NCBI RefSeq assembly: GCF_011397635.1
Contig: NC_064761.1
Coordinates: forward strand, 29,615,643 to 29,679,642
Source of the DNA: Epinephelus fuscoguttatus
Lineage: Eukaryota; Chordata; Actinopteri; Perciformes; Serranidae
DNA: 64,000 bases
Direction: 5' to 3'
Below the pieces are notes generated by a model, which saw only the letters and a program-made list of their open reading frames with translations, was not told where the DNA came from and did no database searches. Made by a program: the position numbers and the translations under genes. Below, one piece after another: positions 13,336 to 24,608 of this stretch (position 1 is the first letter of the stretch; the number at the start of each line of letters is the position of its first letter).

Positions 13336-14657
13336 CAGCGGCATCATCCTGCCATTGGGTGGTCGGACATTTTGTAAAGACAGTAACACAGGGTGGAAGT
13401 GAAGCGAGGTGTTCACTGTACACAAAAAAATGCCTGTGTGTAAAGTACAGTGTCTAAAATTGTAAATATCTGTACATGGAGCGTCAAAGTGCAGAGAGGT
13501 ACGGGGAGGCTGTGGTGGGGTTGGTGGGGTGAGTTTAGGAGAAGAGGGGATTAGCAAGAGGCCGCAGGCCCCGAGGCAGAGGGCCCGTTTCCTGGCCTGA
13601 GCCCCTGTTTGTCCTGCCTGACCTGGCAGCTCTGGGGGCAGATCCTGCTTGGATACAGCCCTGCTCCCACGCCTGTCTGAAGCTGTTAGCCACTGGCTGT
13701 GAGTAGCTAGCTGGGCTTAGTGTTGTCTGAGCTGCGGCTGGGTCGGGAGGGGTCCTATCATCTGTGAGGGGGGGGGGGTTGCCAGCGACTTTGTGTTGGC
13801 GGTGTGAGGGTGACGGGGAAACAGGCATCCAGTAAAGGAGTGGGAGGTTATGATTAATGACTTTAGTTGGATTATTGCCACCATATTTTTTTAGACCAGG
13901 CCCGTTAGAAGGACAATCTTAAACAGTGTGAAGGGATGTGTCTGTCTCTCTTTGGTTTTCTCCATCTGTCTCTCTAAATAAACACATAAAAAACAAACAT
14001 AAATTTTCCTTTTAAGGTGTTTGTCTCGTATATATACTGTATAGAACAGCTTCAGTGAACTTTGGCATTGATTCATCAGCATTCCTGCAAAAGATATTAC
14101 CTCATTTGGTGTTTTTTGACGGGGGTGGAAAAAGCTGTCTAATAATCTGGTCCCAAATCTTTGAAAGGCATTGGAGGATCTTTCCACAGGCGCCTAAAGG
14201 AGGAGTAAGAGAAAATAAAAAGGCAAAACTATCTGGGGCACGATACAAAAACAAAAATTTGCAAATTTCCACATATCATATCCTCTTCTGTTAGTTTGTT
14301 GACTAAGTTGTTTGTTTGTGTTAATTCCTTATTAGTTCTTGTTCTTGTTAATAATATATGCAATAATAACAACAATAATAATTTGTATTTTTACATTTTT
14401 TGTTGGGGTATAGGGGGCAAACATGGGGAGCCAAGGGGTTGGCCTATGCTCGGTTTGGCACTGCCCTAAGGTGTAAAATTAGGCTGAGGTCTGGTGATTG
14501 CAAAGACATCACATATAATTAGTGTCCTCTTTTTATACTTATCAAACGGTTCTCCCTAAACCCGTCATGTCTTAGGGCTACTGTGAAGCCGTGCCTCGTT
14601 AGGGGAACAAAAAAGTTGTTCTTGGGTGCGTCAGTACACTGGACAACCAAGAAAGGA
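13336..14657. other. Intergenic with a GC-rich patch
   Basis: A GC-rich, non-repetitive segment at about 13555-13820 ends in a G homopolymer near 13769-13778. The surrounding DNA is AT-rich. The patch could be a conserved regulatory element; nothing in it reads as a coding exon. The segment 14055-14200 resembles dispersed fish repeats but could not be assigned. Confidence 0.4.
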
Positions 14658-15004
14658 CGGCAGAGGAGATACCCACACACCAATGCAACTGGGCTGGACA
14701 GACAGGTCCAGGTTCACAGGATGATATCAGTGCAAAACAAATATCAATTTATTTAGGACATCCATGCACAAAAACAGCAGCAAACATTTCAGCCCTTGAG
14801 CACTGATGATAGTTGAGGACTGAAATGTTTGCTGCTGTTTTTATTCACTTTTTATTATTGGTTTTTGCACTTTGAGCACCCTTGTTTTTAATGCACAGGT
14901 GTCCTAAATAAATTGACTTTTTTCTGCATTGATCTCAGCCTTTGAACCTTTTTTGTGGCTGTCCAGCCCAGTTGTATTGGTGTGTAGGTATCTCCTCTGC
15001 TGCC
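14658..15004. repeat. Fold-back element of about 350 bp with long inverted termini
   Basis: The left terminus GGCAGAGGAGATACCCACAC...CAACTGGGCTGGACAG (14659-14702) recurs in reverse complement at 14959-15004 as CTGTCCAGCCCAGTTG...GGTATCTCCTCTGCTGCC. Further inward arms also pair: AATTTATTTAGGACA with TGTCCTAAATAAATT, and AGCAGCAAACATTTCAG with CTGAAATGTTTGCTGCT. Almost the whole element can fold into one imperfect hairpin. No ORF. Probably a MITE-like or fold-back transposon. Confidence 0.75.
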
Positions 15005-15872
15005 CTAAACCTGTCTTGCCACTCCTTTACTCAGGGTTTCTTTTAATTTGTTGCCCATCTGAACATCCTCAGCATGATGACATTATCAGTGTGCCTTGCT
15101 GGGCTCAGTCCACGATCATTCACAACACTCCACAGCACCTCTCCCCATGTTGTTTAAAGTAACGTCACACTGTGTATCTTACCTTTTAACTTCAACCCTC
15201 TATTCTCCTAAATAATCAATCAGAAGCACTATCCCAGGCTTGTGTTTAAAAGCTGTTGTGTGTGTAGCACTGTGTTTTCACTTAAAGATCCATAAGATAA
15301 CACCTCTCCTCTCTGGCCGGGGGGACTGTTTGATTATCGCTCTCCAAAAAGGAAAATGAAATAAGAGGGATATTTACTTTTCTTCCCCAAAAGCTTTGAT
15401 AGCTCAATTGCTTGTTTTCAGTGGCTTGTTATTATTTTTCAATTGCTGGATTGTCTGTTGGGTTTGGAGTAGCGCGGAGCAGCTCTGTGAGTGTTGTTTC
15501 TGCCCTGGATATACACAGAGCTGTCAGTGAAAGCAGGGAGAGAGCAGCAGACAGAGAGGGTCATCAGTAAATCTCTGTTAGTGCCTCAAACAGTAAAGGA
15601 TACGTCCAATATTGTTCCAGTATGGTGTGTGACACATCACTAAGATATTATGATCCATACAGGCTGCCTAATGCTTTTTTTCTGGGTTATATCTTAACAT
15701 GGAAACTGAGCTGACAAAAAGCCTAACCAAATCCTAAAATCCCCCTTTTGAAAACTGGCATCTGAGGAAGGCTAGAACTTAACTCAAGTGATTTCACTGT
15801 CACATACAGAGTATCATGGACTCAGAGGAATACTGAAATTTTCTTTTGGGTCTTGTCCTCCTGCCTCACCAG
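15005..15872 (+). other. Proximal upstream region of foxe3
   Basis: No repeat or exon recognised. The interval 15320-15480 is rich in homeobox/SOX-like cores (ATTATC, CAATTG, TTGTTATTATTTTTCAATTG) and low in simple repeats, as expected of a proximal developmental enhancer. Enhancer function is inference only. Confidence 0.4.
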
Positions 15873-15901
15873 TGACGTCACTCCTGCCCTGCTTTATAAA
15901 A
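15873..15901 (+). promoter_or_regulatory. foxe3 core promoter: CRE palindrome and TATA box
   Basis: A perfect cAMP-response-element palindrome TGACGTCA lies at 15873-15880 and a TATAAAA box at 15895-15901. The usual spacing would place transcription start near 15925-15930, giving a 5' leader of about 160 nt before the first ATG of foxe3. No intron is needed. Confidence 0.6.
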
Positions 15902-16088
15902 CTGTCAACGCCTTCCTCTCACCTGGACTGACACACACCACCCCAAACACCAGGGCAGGACAGGGGCTATTTTTGGCCAAAGGAGAGGATCATCAGTAGA
16001 TAAACTACGCACCTAACTTGGCTCTTTCTCGGGCATTCTCCCCAGCTGATCATTTCCACGAAAAGAAGATCATCACATTGTTTCTTTT

Positions 16089-17348
16089 ATGAATCTGGCA
16101 AATTATTCTTACTTCTCTGGCATGTGCAACATGACCGCAGAGACGCAGCACTCGCCCGCCGAGGCGAGTCCTGTTGTCATGTCTCCAAATGTCAGCCTGG
16201 ACTCGCCGCTGCCTCCGCCGCCTCTCATGCTGCAGGCCCGCTCCAAGGACAATGTGTTGATCAAGTCAGAGCCCCGGGGGAACAGTCCCAACACGGAGGA
16301 TGGAGCCGCTCTGGGGCAGACTGAGGAGCACCTGCCCACCGGGAGCCGCCGGAGGAAGAGGCCCGTCCAGAGGGGGAAGCCTCCCTACAGCTACATCGCT
16401 CTCATCGCCATGGCCATCGCCAACTCCCCCGAGAGGAAGCTCACCCTGGGGGGCATTTATAAGTTCATCATGGAGCGCTTTCCTTTCTACAGGGAGAACT
16501 CCAAGAAGTGGCAGAACTCCATCCGCCACAACCTCACCCTCAACGACTGTTTTGTGAAGATCCCCCGGGAGCCCGGCAGACCAGGTAAAGGCAACTACTG
16601 GACGTTAGACCCCGCAGCTGAGGACATGTTTGACAACGGGAGCTTCCTGAGGAGGAGGAAAAGGTTCAAGCGCACAGATGTGAGCACCTACCCCGGGTAC
16701 ATGCAGAGCTCAAGCGCGTTTACACCAACCCCAATGGGCAGGCCCTCGTACCCAAACACCCTGTACGCAGGGATAGGCTCCGGTTATGGCTCCCAGCTGA
16801 CTGCAACATCCCCGCATCCGGCCATGCTGCATCACTACCAGACCTCCGCCGGGGTCGGCCAAGGACAGCCGCGCATGTTCAGCATCGACAACATCATCAG
16901 CCAGCAGACGGTGGTGCAGAGCGGCCCGGGGGGAGACCTCAACTCGCAGGCGCTGGGGCTGGGCGGAGGTGACCTGGGCACCATGACCTCCAGCTGCTCG
17001 GTCACCGGCACCGACCCGTCTGCGTGCTTCCAGACCCAGACTGTGAACCCGTCTGCGAACATGCTGAGCAGAAACAGCGGGAATCTGTCATCCAACCTGA
17101 CCGCAGGGTACCCGTACTCCTCCTCGGCCTCTCCTCCAAACCTGCCCTCCATGACCCAGTCCGGTTTCTCTCCGGGGAGCTCGCAAGTGTACTGCTCCGG
17201 CAACCGGCTGTCTCTGCCGGCCCTGCGCCCGGGCTCCTGCGCCGAGCACACGGAACAGCTGCTGGGCCTCTCCAGCCCCATGAACTCCTACAACAACACC
17301 TACATGAGACAAGCCAACTTTGCGTCAGGATTAGAGCGGTATATGTGA
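16089..17348 (+). CDS. foxe3: Forkhead box protein E3 (single-exon transcription factor)
   Basis: Intronless 419-residue forkhead protein, a nuclear DNA-binding factor that in vertebrates acts mainly in lens epithelium. The forkhead domain spans about residues 97-195 ([14 protein letters not shown] to RRRKRFKR), with recognition helix [15 protein letters not shown] at 141-155. The HNLTLNDCF form and RGKPPYSY entry are FoxE-type. The basic stretch [12 protein letters not shown] before the domain and RRRKRFKR after it are likely nuclear-localisation sequences. An eh1-like motif FSIDNII (264-270) suggests Groucho/TLE binding. IKSEP at 58-62 fits a SUMO-acceptor consensus. The C-terminal FASGLERYM closely matches the FOXE3 tail and separates it from FOXE1. 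foxd2 lies 7.3 kb downstream on the same strand, as in human 1p33. The first ATG has a weak context (T at -3); Met12 and Met15 are better, and MTAE at Met15 resembles the FOXE1 start. Confidence 0.93.
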   Translation: MNLANYSYFSGMCNMTAETQHSPAEASPVVMSPNVSLDSPLPPPPLMLQARSKDNVLIKSEPRGNSPNTEDGAALGQTEEHLPTGSRRRKRPVQRGKPPYSYIALIAMAIANSPERKLTLGGIYKFIMERFPFYRENSKKWQNSIRHNLTLNDCFVKIPREPGRPGKGNYWTLDPAAEDMFDNGSFLRRRKRFKRTDVSTYPGYMQSSSAFTPTPMGRPSYPNTLYAGIGSGYGSQLTATSPHPAMLHHYQTSAGVGQGQPRMFSIDNIISQQTVVQSGPGGDLNSQALGLGGGDLGTMTSSCSVTGTDPSACFQTQTVNPSANMLSRNSGNLSSNLTAGYPYSSSASPPNLPSMTQSGFSPGSSQVYCSGNRLSLPALRPGSCAEHTEQLLGLSSPMNSYNNTYMRQANFASGLERYM

Positions 17349-17828
17349 GACTTTATATACCAAGGAAAATCCTAATTAATTAGAGGTCACTTAATAGTCC
17401 CCTTAATGAGTCCATATGAAACACAGGTCTGGTATCATGACATAAAACAGTACTTTTGGGACACATATCCAAACACAAGGCCTATATTTTAAAGCTTCTA
17501 TTATGTCAATCATTAAACGACAGATTTATAATTTCCTGTATAAAATTCGGTGATTTATTATCTTATCTTGACCGAGCCTCATGATAAAACATTCCTATTT
17601 TATGAAAGCCATTTTAGATCCGTTTGACACATTCCATGACTGTATCTCAGAGAGTTTAATGTGTTTTATTGTGCCACATTACGTTCACAGTTCCTGTGTT
17701 TTACAGTTTGTTTTTACATATATTTGTTCTATCATCAATTCAAGTCTGCTTTTTGTCATGTAAATAGTTTGTTGGTGTATAAAACTAAAGGATAAGAGTG
17801 TTATGATTGCTGACGACAGGTCGCCTGA

Positions 17829-17856
17829 AATAAATTCATTTTTACAGTAAAATAAA
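17829..17856 (+). terminator. foxe3 polyadenylation signals
   Basis: Two AATAAA hexamers, at 17829-17834 and 17851-17856, the second followed by GT/T-rich sequence. They would give a 3' UTR of about 500 nt. The preceding UTR (17349-17828) is AT-rich and has no other recognised element. Confidence 0.55.
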
Positions 17857-17860
17857 TGTG

Positions 17861-20800
17861 GTCTTTATTTGCAATAATTCAGATGTATTTGTCAGTGGAA
17901 AATACTGTAGTTTGTATTATTTGGTTTTAGTGTGACTGCAGGTTAAGTTACATCAATCAGTAATATTGCATTTTCTTAAAATGAATCACATTTCAGTCAA
18001 AATGATAACGTGTCTTTATTTAAAAGCTGGTTGTATTATTGTTAATATTTAATATATTTAAGACCAAACAGTTCAAAAATATGTCCTGGTTCAAATCTAA
18101 ATATTTTGTAATAACCAACCTCGCTTAAAAAATAAGACCTGAGGAATTTTCTCCTAGTAAAACAAAACAAAGTAAGGATAGATATTTTAAAAAAGATAAA
18201 ATTAGCAGCATTGATTTGATTTGATTTGATTTGATTTAAAAGCCTTTTTGTTTTTTTCCTTATGGACAAAATGTGTTTTGATAAATAAATGCAGTACAAA
18301 TAAGACACAGTACAAATGAACAATTAGACACAATAACAATATAAAAAGAACAGATTACTCACCATTATCACACATCAATTCAAAATTTTAGCACAGTAAA
18401 TTAAATAAAAATCACAGGAAATCAAGGTTAGGAACTATTAATTAAACATATTGACTGAACTAGTCTTAACCACTCGCACAGTGTCCTAATATAGCACAAA
18501 CGTTCTCATCGTTTTAGCTGTAGGTGCCTTTAAAATCTATAATACTGGTCTTATTGTCTAAACTGAGGGAATACACACTGTACCAACAGCAAAAACCAAG
18601 TGAGGGGTATTATATATGAATGTATATTCACTATGGACTGGAGTCCGTTACATCATCAACATCTCTAAATAATCTTTATCACAATTTAACTTGTAGGTTG
18701 TTTTTCCTCATAATCAATTCCTTTATTTTTAATTCCACCATATAAAGTTCTTATTCTATAACGTTAGTTAAATACTTTATTGTTACTTGTGAGGTGGGTG
18801 TTTCTCTGCCATTTTTATGTTCCAAAAATATTTTTTGGTCCAAGGATGCAGATACGCATTTATTTCAATGCTTAGCCTATTCACTAGCCTATTTCAACAA
18901 TAACAGATCTACTAATTTTTCACTTGTTTTTATTACGAACTATATCAACAACTAGGTGTTATTCAGATTTTAATCAGCATTTTAATTCGTTTTCTCTGTT
19001 GAAAAAAGAAAATATCAACTGCTAGACAAACATTAGTCAATAAATATACATGAAATGGTTCACAGATAAACAAAGTTGTGATTAATATATCATAATTTGT
19101 CAAATGGCTTCACAAGTCATCTGAGGTCATGTAGAAATATAGAAATAAAGTGGAATAGTTGGTGTTGGTGACAGAAACAAATTGTCAAAGTTCCTTGTAG
19201 CACCTAACTGGGATAATTTTCATCATGGAGAGGTAATTCAGTGAACATAGATGCAACCTGGTCACATTCTGGTGTTCATGATTACATTTTAAGGCTGTTT
19301 AAAAAAACAAAACACAACTCACAACAAAACACAGATTCAAAAATATGAGAAATTCATTATAATGTAATAATAAAAAAGTTCTGAGTTTGTTTTTGCTCAG
19401 GTCATGAAGGCTTCCAGCTTGTACAGCTGCCCACTGCTCTCTGTGTGCACTCAAACTATTGATGCATCAGAAGGACAGATGGTGTAAGGGTTGTATTAGA
19501 TTTAAACTTCTACACATAGTCTGCAGATAGTGTTCCCCACATCTGTTGCAGCACAAATTTGCCTGAGGGCCACCTGGTGGGTCAGTCCCATCATGCACAT
19601 GATCAACAGGGATGAGGCAGGTACTTGTAAGTGAAAACTAAGTGGGGTCTTTGGTTTAAAGACGGTCTCTGATAAGAGGAACAGCATCTTACCAAACAAG
19701 AACCTCGACTTCCCTTTGATAATCTACGTCTATATCTTCCACAAGCTGGGATCATAACAGAGACTTTAAAGCATAAGTTAGTATGGTCAAATTCAAAAGC
19801 GAAGGTCTGCTCACAGCTAAACCTCATTACTTCTGTGTGATACAACTGTTAGTTCAGCATGAGTGAACACACAGTTGGAACTGAAGGAATTAAACAGGTT
19901 CACCACTAGATGGAAGCAGAAGCAAAATGTTCAGCCTGTGGGATAGTTCACAGTCTAACAAGGATTTCGTTTTGCAGTTTGTTGTGTTTATGGTTAAATA
20001 CAGTTATTCTGCTCTGACTCCACTGCTAAAGTCACAGTTTACGGTTTTAAAAATGCTCATTTTGTATCGACAGGCAGGCTGGTTTGGATCTGTGCATGTT
20101 CCACACATAATCAGGAATAATCTGATTTTTATTACAGTATTGTGTTTTGCTGAACTGAACCGATTTGACTGATTTGAAGTCTTTAAAAGAGTTTTAATTA
20201 TAGGAGGAAGCATACAAATTTGGTGTTCTGTGTCTTGCCAAACATTTTCCTGTCCAGAAAAAAAACTGTACACAGATGAAATTGCTAATTGTTTATGACT
20301 ACTCAGCATGGATGCACAGAGTAAGTTTGCACAGAATTTGAGACATCATTAAAAAGCTGATGAAATGTGGGACCTACCTAATTTTCTTTACTTGTGTTGA
20401 ATTAAATCTTTATCTTTTCGTAATGAAATGACAATAATGACAATAGCTGATTTGTTCATACACTATGTTGTATCTTTATAGCTGCAGCATGGGAGAGGTG
20501 CCCAAGTGAAATTAATAAAGTTGATCTTGAACCTTGAATCTAAAGCCACCTTATGTGCACAACCATGGAATAACCTATGAAAGAATTAGGAGGCTTCACA
20601 ACTGAGACATTACCATTACAACTTATTACAGACAAAAATATTTATGCAACAAAACTCACTGTGCTGGAAATGTCTCAGTGTGACGTCATCTGGCCAGTGA
20701 TCTGGAAAACAGCAAAATGAAAACAACAAGGATGCATCAAGAACTGCTTTTTTAAATTAGTGTTTCTTCACACAACTCTAAACATTGAAGGTGCTCCTGT

Positions 20801-21124
20801 GCAGCTTCTATCTATTCTTGACTTCACACTATTCGTGACAGTTTCAATGCTTTTTATGACCCTCTCAAGATAATTTTTAACCAAAAAAATTTAACACTGA
20901 TTTCTGGACAGTTATCTTTTCCTTATTCAAGCATTGCAAGTGAGTGTAAAGGTAAGTGGTGTATATGTAATCCTGTGCAGAGGTAGGTTTTATGTAAGAA
21001 TGTAGTTACTACAGTGAGTTAGCTTAATCTACACTTGCCAAGAGATACCTGCAAGTATAACGTAAAAAGACAGTATTAGGTTTAGTGGTAGGTTTAAATG
21101 AATGTGGACTTTCACACATAAGAG
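17861..21124. other. Intergenic between foxe3 and foxd2, AT-rich
   Basis: No gene recognised. A (TTTGA)n tract lies at 18211-18237. The segment ending near 20535 (AATAAAGTTGATCTTGAACC) has a LINE-tail look but cannot be assigned. Position between two developmental genes makes enhancers likely, but none is evident by eye. Confidence 0.45.
18211..18237. repeat. (TTTGA)n pentanucleotide repeat
   Basis: About five tandem TTGAT/TTTGA units, uninterrupted. Confidence 0.9.
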
Positions 21125-21231
21125 CTTTAATAAGTTCAAAAAAATGAAATTAGACTATTAAATGACTTTAAGGCCTTATATTAATAGAATTAGAGACATT
21201 TCAAGACTTTTTAAGGACCTGCATACGCCCT
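21125..21231 (-). mobile_element. Terminal fragment of a MITE related to the one at 46848
   Basis: The reverse complement starts CAGGGCGTATGCAGGTCCTT and continues AAAAAGTCTTGAAATGTCTC ... AAGGCCTTAAAGTCATT. It matches the left end of 46848-47305 (CAGGGTGTCTGCAGGTCCTT, AAGGCCTTAAAAGTCATT). Only this end was recognised. Confidence 0.6.
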
Positions 21232-22206
21232 GTTTTAACGCTGTGTTTGAATTTACACTTGTTGTCATAGCTTGATGTTTCAGAGGATGTAACTAATATG
21301 ATCTAATTCATTTTCAAACATTAATTCTTCAAGCCAAGTCCTCCATTAGATCATATTTTGGACCGTTTGTTTTATTTATCCTCCTAGTGTTTCAACATGC
21401 CTCATTATCCCAATCTTACACTCTGACTGGCAGCCAGTGGTGTAGTGGAAGGTATACACAGCTCTCTTTCTGGCTGTTTACAGTGTGACCACTTATCAGC
21501 CAAAAAGCCACCGGAATATTTAGGACAGTATTCCTCCTTACTTATCCACCTAGTACAACCACGCCATCAGCTACCATGACACAACTGCTGACAACCAATT
21601 GCAACTAGTGTCAGTAAGTATTGTAATGCACATGAATACTCCTGCATATGGTTAATAGTTGATATACTTTACTCTGATTTTTTCTTAAAGACATAATATT
21701 TTCATATCGATGTGGGGTGACTGCATTTTATTAACGCATGAACTGCAAGCTGACTTGACTTTAAACTTAATTTTCCACTTTCTCAAAATCTCAAAATACC
21801 TCAGCAGCCTTCAGTTTCTCAGCTGCATCATGCCCCATGTTGACAGGACACACAACTGGCCTTTACTAACATGTTCGGCCCTGTGAGGATTTCACGTCTA
21901 TCACCTTGTCACCAGCAGAGGGCGCTTCAACACCACAAACTGCACCGATGAGACACCTCTCCACTGGGCCAACTCACGGATCATAAAATCCAAAAACCCA
22001 GTGAACCTTTGGAAACTTCCAAGAACCTGAAATGCCTACAGCACACGTTTTGTATGTTAGTTAATATAATTTGATAATTGATTAAACAAAATTATGGTTT
22101 TTTTTTTCAACCAAATCTCTTTGTAAAATTAAATAAATGATGCAGGTCGGACGCTTGATAATAAAAAGAGCTGTAAAATAAATACAGGCCAGTAAATTTG
22201 TTGCCA

Positions 22207-22239
22207 AACACACACACACAAACACACACACACACACAC
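22207..22239. repeat. (CA)n microsatellite
   Basis: CA dinucleotides with one AA interruption. Confidence 0.9.
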
Positions 22240-22877
22240 CAAAATGAGTGGGCCGCATGGACCATCTCGTGTTTATTGATTGGCTATAGATCTTTAAAGA
22301 TATTCCAATACAGTATCAATCAACAGGTCCAAAGGCTCCAAAAAGTTCCGAGGATCTAGGGATAATAATGATAATAATAATGATGGCTGTGTATGCGTCA
22401 GGCAGGTCTCAGTGCGTCTTTTCTAGATATTAAAAGCCTGCTGACAGGCAGGTCAGACAGATCACACACGGCTCTGTCTATAGGTGGTATTCAAGAAGTT
22501 GCATGTGTGACTTGCACTTGATCCCTCAGTGGTTCAGTATTTTCCTTCAATAAAGAATATTTAGATTTAAACAAGCAAACAAAAAATCCAGATAGATTAT
22601 GAAAACTATAGCTCCGTGGTGAGTAAAAAAAAAATAGAAAAAAAAAACACCAAAAACCCACGACAGTGTGTGCTGTGTGACCTCTGAGATGAATGGGCTG
22701 CTGATGTAAACGCATTACAATAACTCGGTGTTTCTGCACCGTGATGAACTGGAATGTCATCTTGTGTCTGAATGAGCCCGCACACATTCACACACACACA
22801 TTACACATTGTCATCTGCTGCTGGCCTCTCACTCCTGACGAAGACGAATTGGAGCAGGTTGCAGCTGACTGTGTGCC

Positions 22878-22879
<2 letters not shown>

Positions 22880-22972
<93 letters not shown>

Positions 22973-22981
22973 GCGTGTGCG
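22880..22981. repeat. Long (GT)n microsatellite
   Basis: About 100 bp of GT units with single TATGTATG and GCGTGTGCGTG interruptions, the longest dinucleotide tract in the window. Open frames running through it on both strands are artefacts. Confidence 0.95.
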
Positions 22982-23387
22982 TCCTTGTGAATTGTGCAGA
23001 AAATGCAGATGGATAGTGTTGTGACTTATTGACGACGAAAACACAAAACCCATGAGAAGTGATCAGGGAATTAGGCGACTGGCCAGAACCTTTGAGGAGG
23101 AATTCAAGACGGATAAAATCAGCCAGTTTATTAGGGACAGAATAAAGAGCTCCTTTTGTTTATTAAACACCTGAAACAAAAACTGATGAAACAGATCAAA
23201 CGTCTAAACAACCATTAAAAATGATAATTAAAAGACTAATGAAAAAAAAAATGATGAAAGGCCAATTTTAGTGACATCCTGATATTTATTATTAACCTAA
23301 TTTTAAAAAATTATGGGCGCAAATGTGGTGTATTTTATTTCTGAATTCAACAAGTACTGCGTTTGAAAAGGAACGAAAATATATAAA

Positions 23388-23389
<2 letters not shown>

Positions 23390-23440
<51 letters not shown>
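23390..23440. repeat. (TAA)n trinucleotide repeat
   Basis: About 16 TAA units, preceded by two diverged ATGATA units. Confidence 0.95.
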
Positions 23441-23445
<5 letters not shown>

Positions 23446-24072
23446 TTTAGCACTTGCCTTTCGTTCTTAGTCATGAGCTGTGCAGATAGATTTGACACAT
23501 TTTTTTATAACTTACGTGTAACCATATTATATAATTATAATAGACGATCTGGCTCTAGATATAAATTTTTAATGTAGGCCTATATGTGCTTTGTTTGTGT
23601 CTGTAGACTAGTACATAAAAATCCAGCCATCGTTTTTTGGAGCACACCTTGCACTCCACGCGCCTCACACTGAAAAAAGGGAAAAAAGACATTTAATTGA
23701 GTCACGCATCCTCGTGTTCACAAATTAAATCGCTTTTTCAAAGATTAAATGCCAAATCGCACCGTTTGGTTGTCAGTGAGACTATTTTGTTTAAAACGCA
23801 TTTTTTTAAATCCATAATTTTATTTTTTAATGGATTGTTAAAGCACATAATAAGAGAGATCTCCGTCTATAATAAGCAAATTAAGTGTTTAAAATATCAA
23901 GTTCATACGCACCGGAACACCTGATATTATCCACTTTATATTACATGTTGTCGTTGTTTTTTTATTAAGTTATTTTTCTTGAACGAAATATTTTTAAGAT
24001 TGAAGATCAGATCCAAATATCACTTTTTACAGGCCAATTTCGTCCAGTTCCTGGTAACAGTGACTCAAAGAC

Positions 24073-24099
24073 CACGTGACCAGCGTGCTCCTATAAATA
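24073..24099 (+). promoter_or_regulatory. foxd2 core promoter: E-box and TATA box
   Basis: CACGTG E-box at 24073-24078 and TATAAATA at 24092-24099. Transcription would start near 24122-24128, giving a 5' leader of about 480 nt before the foxd2 ATG. The leader contains one short upstream ORF. Confidence 0.5.
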
Positions 24100-24448
24100 C
24101 CTTTTGAGAGCTAAGGAGGATAGTGTGATAGTCTGGCTGGATACCTACCCAACCCCGTGCGTAAAAGACATTTTGGAAAGACACTTGGATATCCAAAAGT
24201 AGCTTTTTTTTTAATGAGCTACAGCCTAAACTGATCACAGGCGGGAACAATCGCATCTGAAGAGGACACAAATCCAGACTGGTGCAAGCTCGATGATCTT
24301 TGACCGTTTCTTTTTTACGCCTGAAAACCAGAAGTTTTCTGCTCGATGAGAAGAACCTGGCGCGGCCCTGCTTGACCAGCCTCAGACGACCCGGAGTCGC
24401 CAAATCCACAGGTCAAAGAGTTATTTATCTTTTCAATAGATTCTAGCC

Positions 24449-24475
24449 ATGTGTGAGTTCAGTAGTTGGAGATAA
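24449..24475 (+). CDS. Candidate upstream ORF in the foxd2 leader (8 codons)
   Basis: The ATG at 24449 opens an eight-residue frame that ends at TAA 24473-24475, 133 nt before the foxd2 ATG. Its context (GCCATGT) has G at -3. If the leader starts at the TATA box, this is the nearest upstream ATG and could reduce foxd2 translation. Function is inference. Confidence 0.35.
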   Translation: MCEFSSWR

Positions 24476-24608
24476 AGCCGCAGAAAAAGTCTGGTGTGGT
24501 TGTAAGGGGAAGAGGGCGAGTGTGTGCGAGCTCTCGCTCAGTCGCCTCACCGGACCAGAGGAGGAGGAAATCTGGGAGAGAGGGGGAAGAGAAGCGGCGT
24601 CTCCGAGG

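Larger units (their letters stand above)
21232..24072. other. Intergenic upstream of foxd2, microsatellite-rich
   Basis: No gene recognised. It contains CA, GT and TAA microsatellites, listed separately. AGTGGTGTAGTGGAAGGTAT at 21434 resembles the start of a common fish repeat, with no matching end found. The final 400 bp before the foxd2 promoter (23640-24060) is AT-rich, not repetitive, and may be regulatory. Confidence 0.45.

Noticed and set aside
16835..17281. 148-codon minus-strand frame inside foxe3
   Set aside because: A shadow of the GC-rich foxe3 coding sequence; no independent start context or homology.
16089..17348. Naming this gene foxi1 or foxe1
   Set aside because: The recognition helix and flanks are FoxE-type rather than FoxI-type. 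The C-terminal FASGLERYM and the adjacent foxd2 favour foxe3 over foxe1.
22741..23053. Open frames on both strands with Cys-Val or Thr-His repeats
   Set aside because: Translation of a (GT)n microsatellite.
24453..24608. N-terminal extension of the foxd2 frame by 52 codons
   Set aside because: The extension has no ATG (the frame would start at GTG), its sequence is leader-like, and MTLG at 24609 matches the FoxD2 start.
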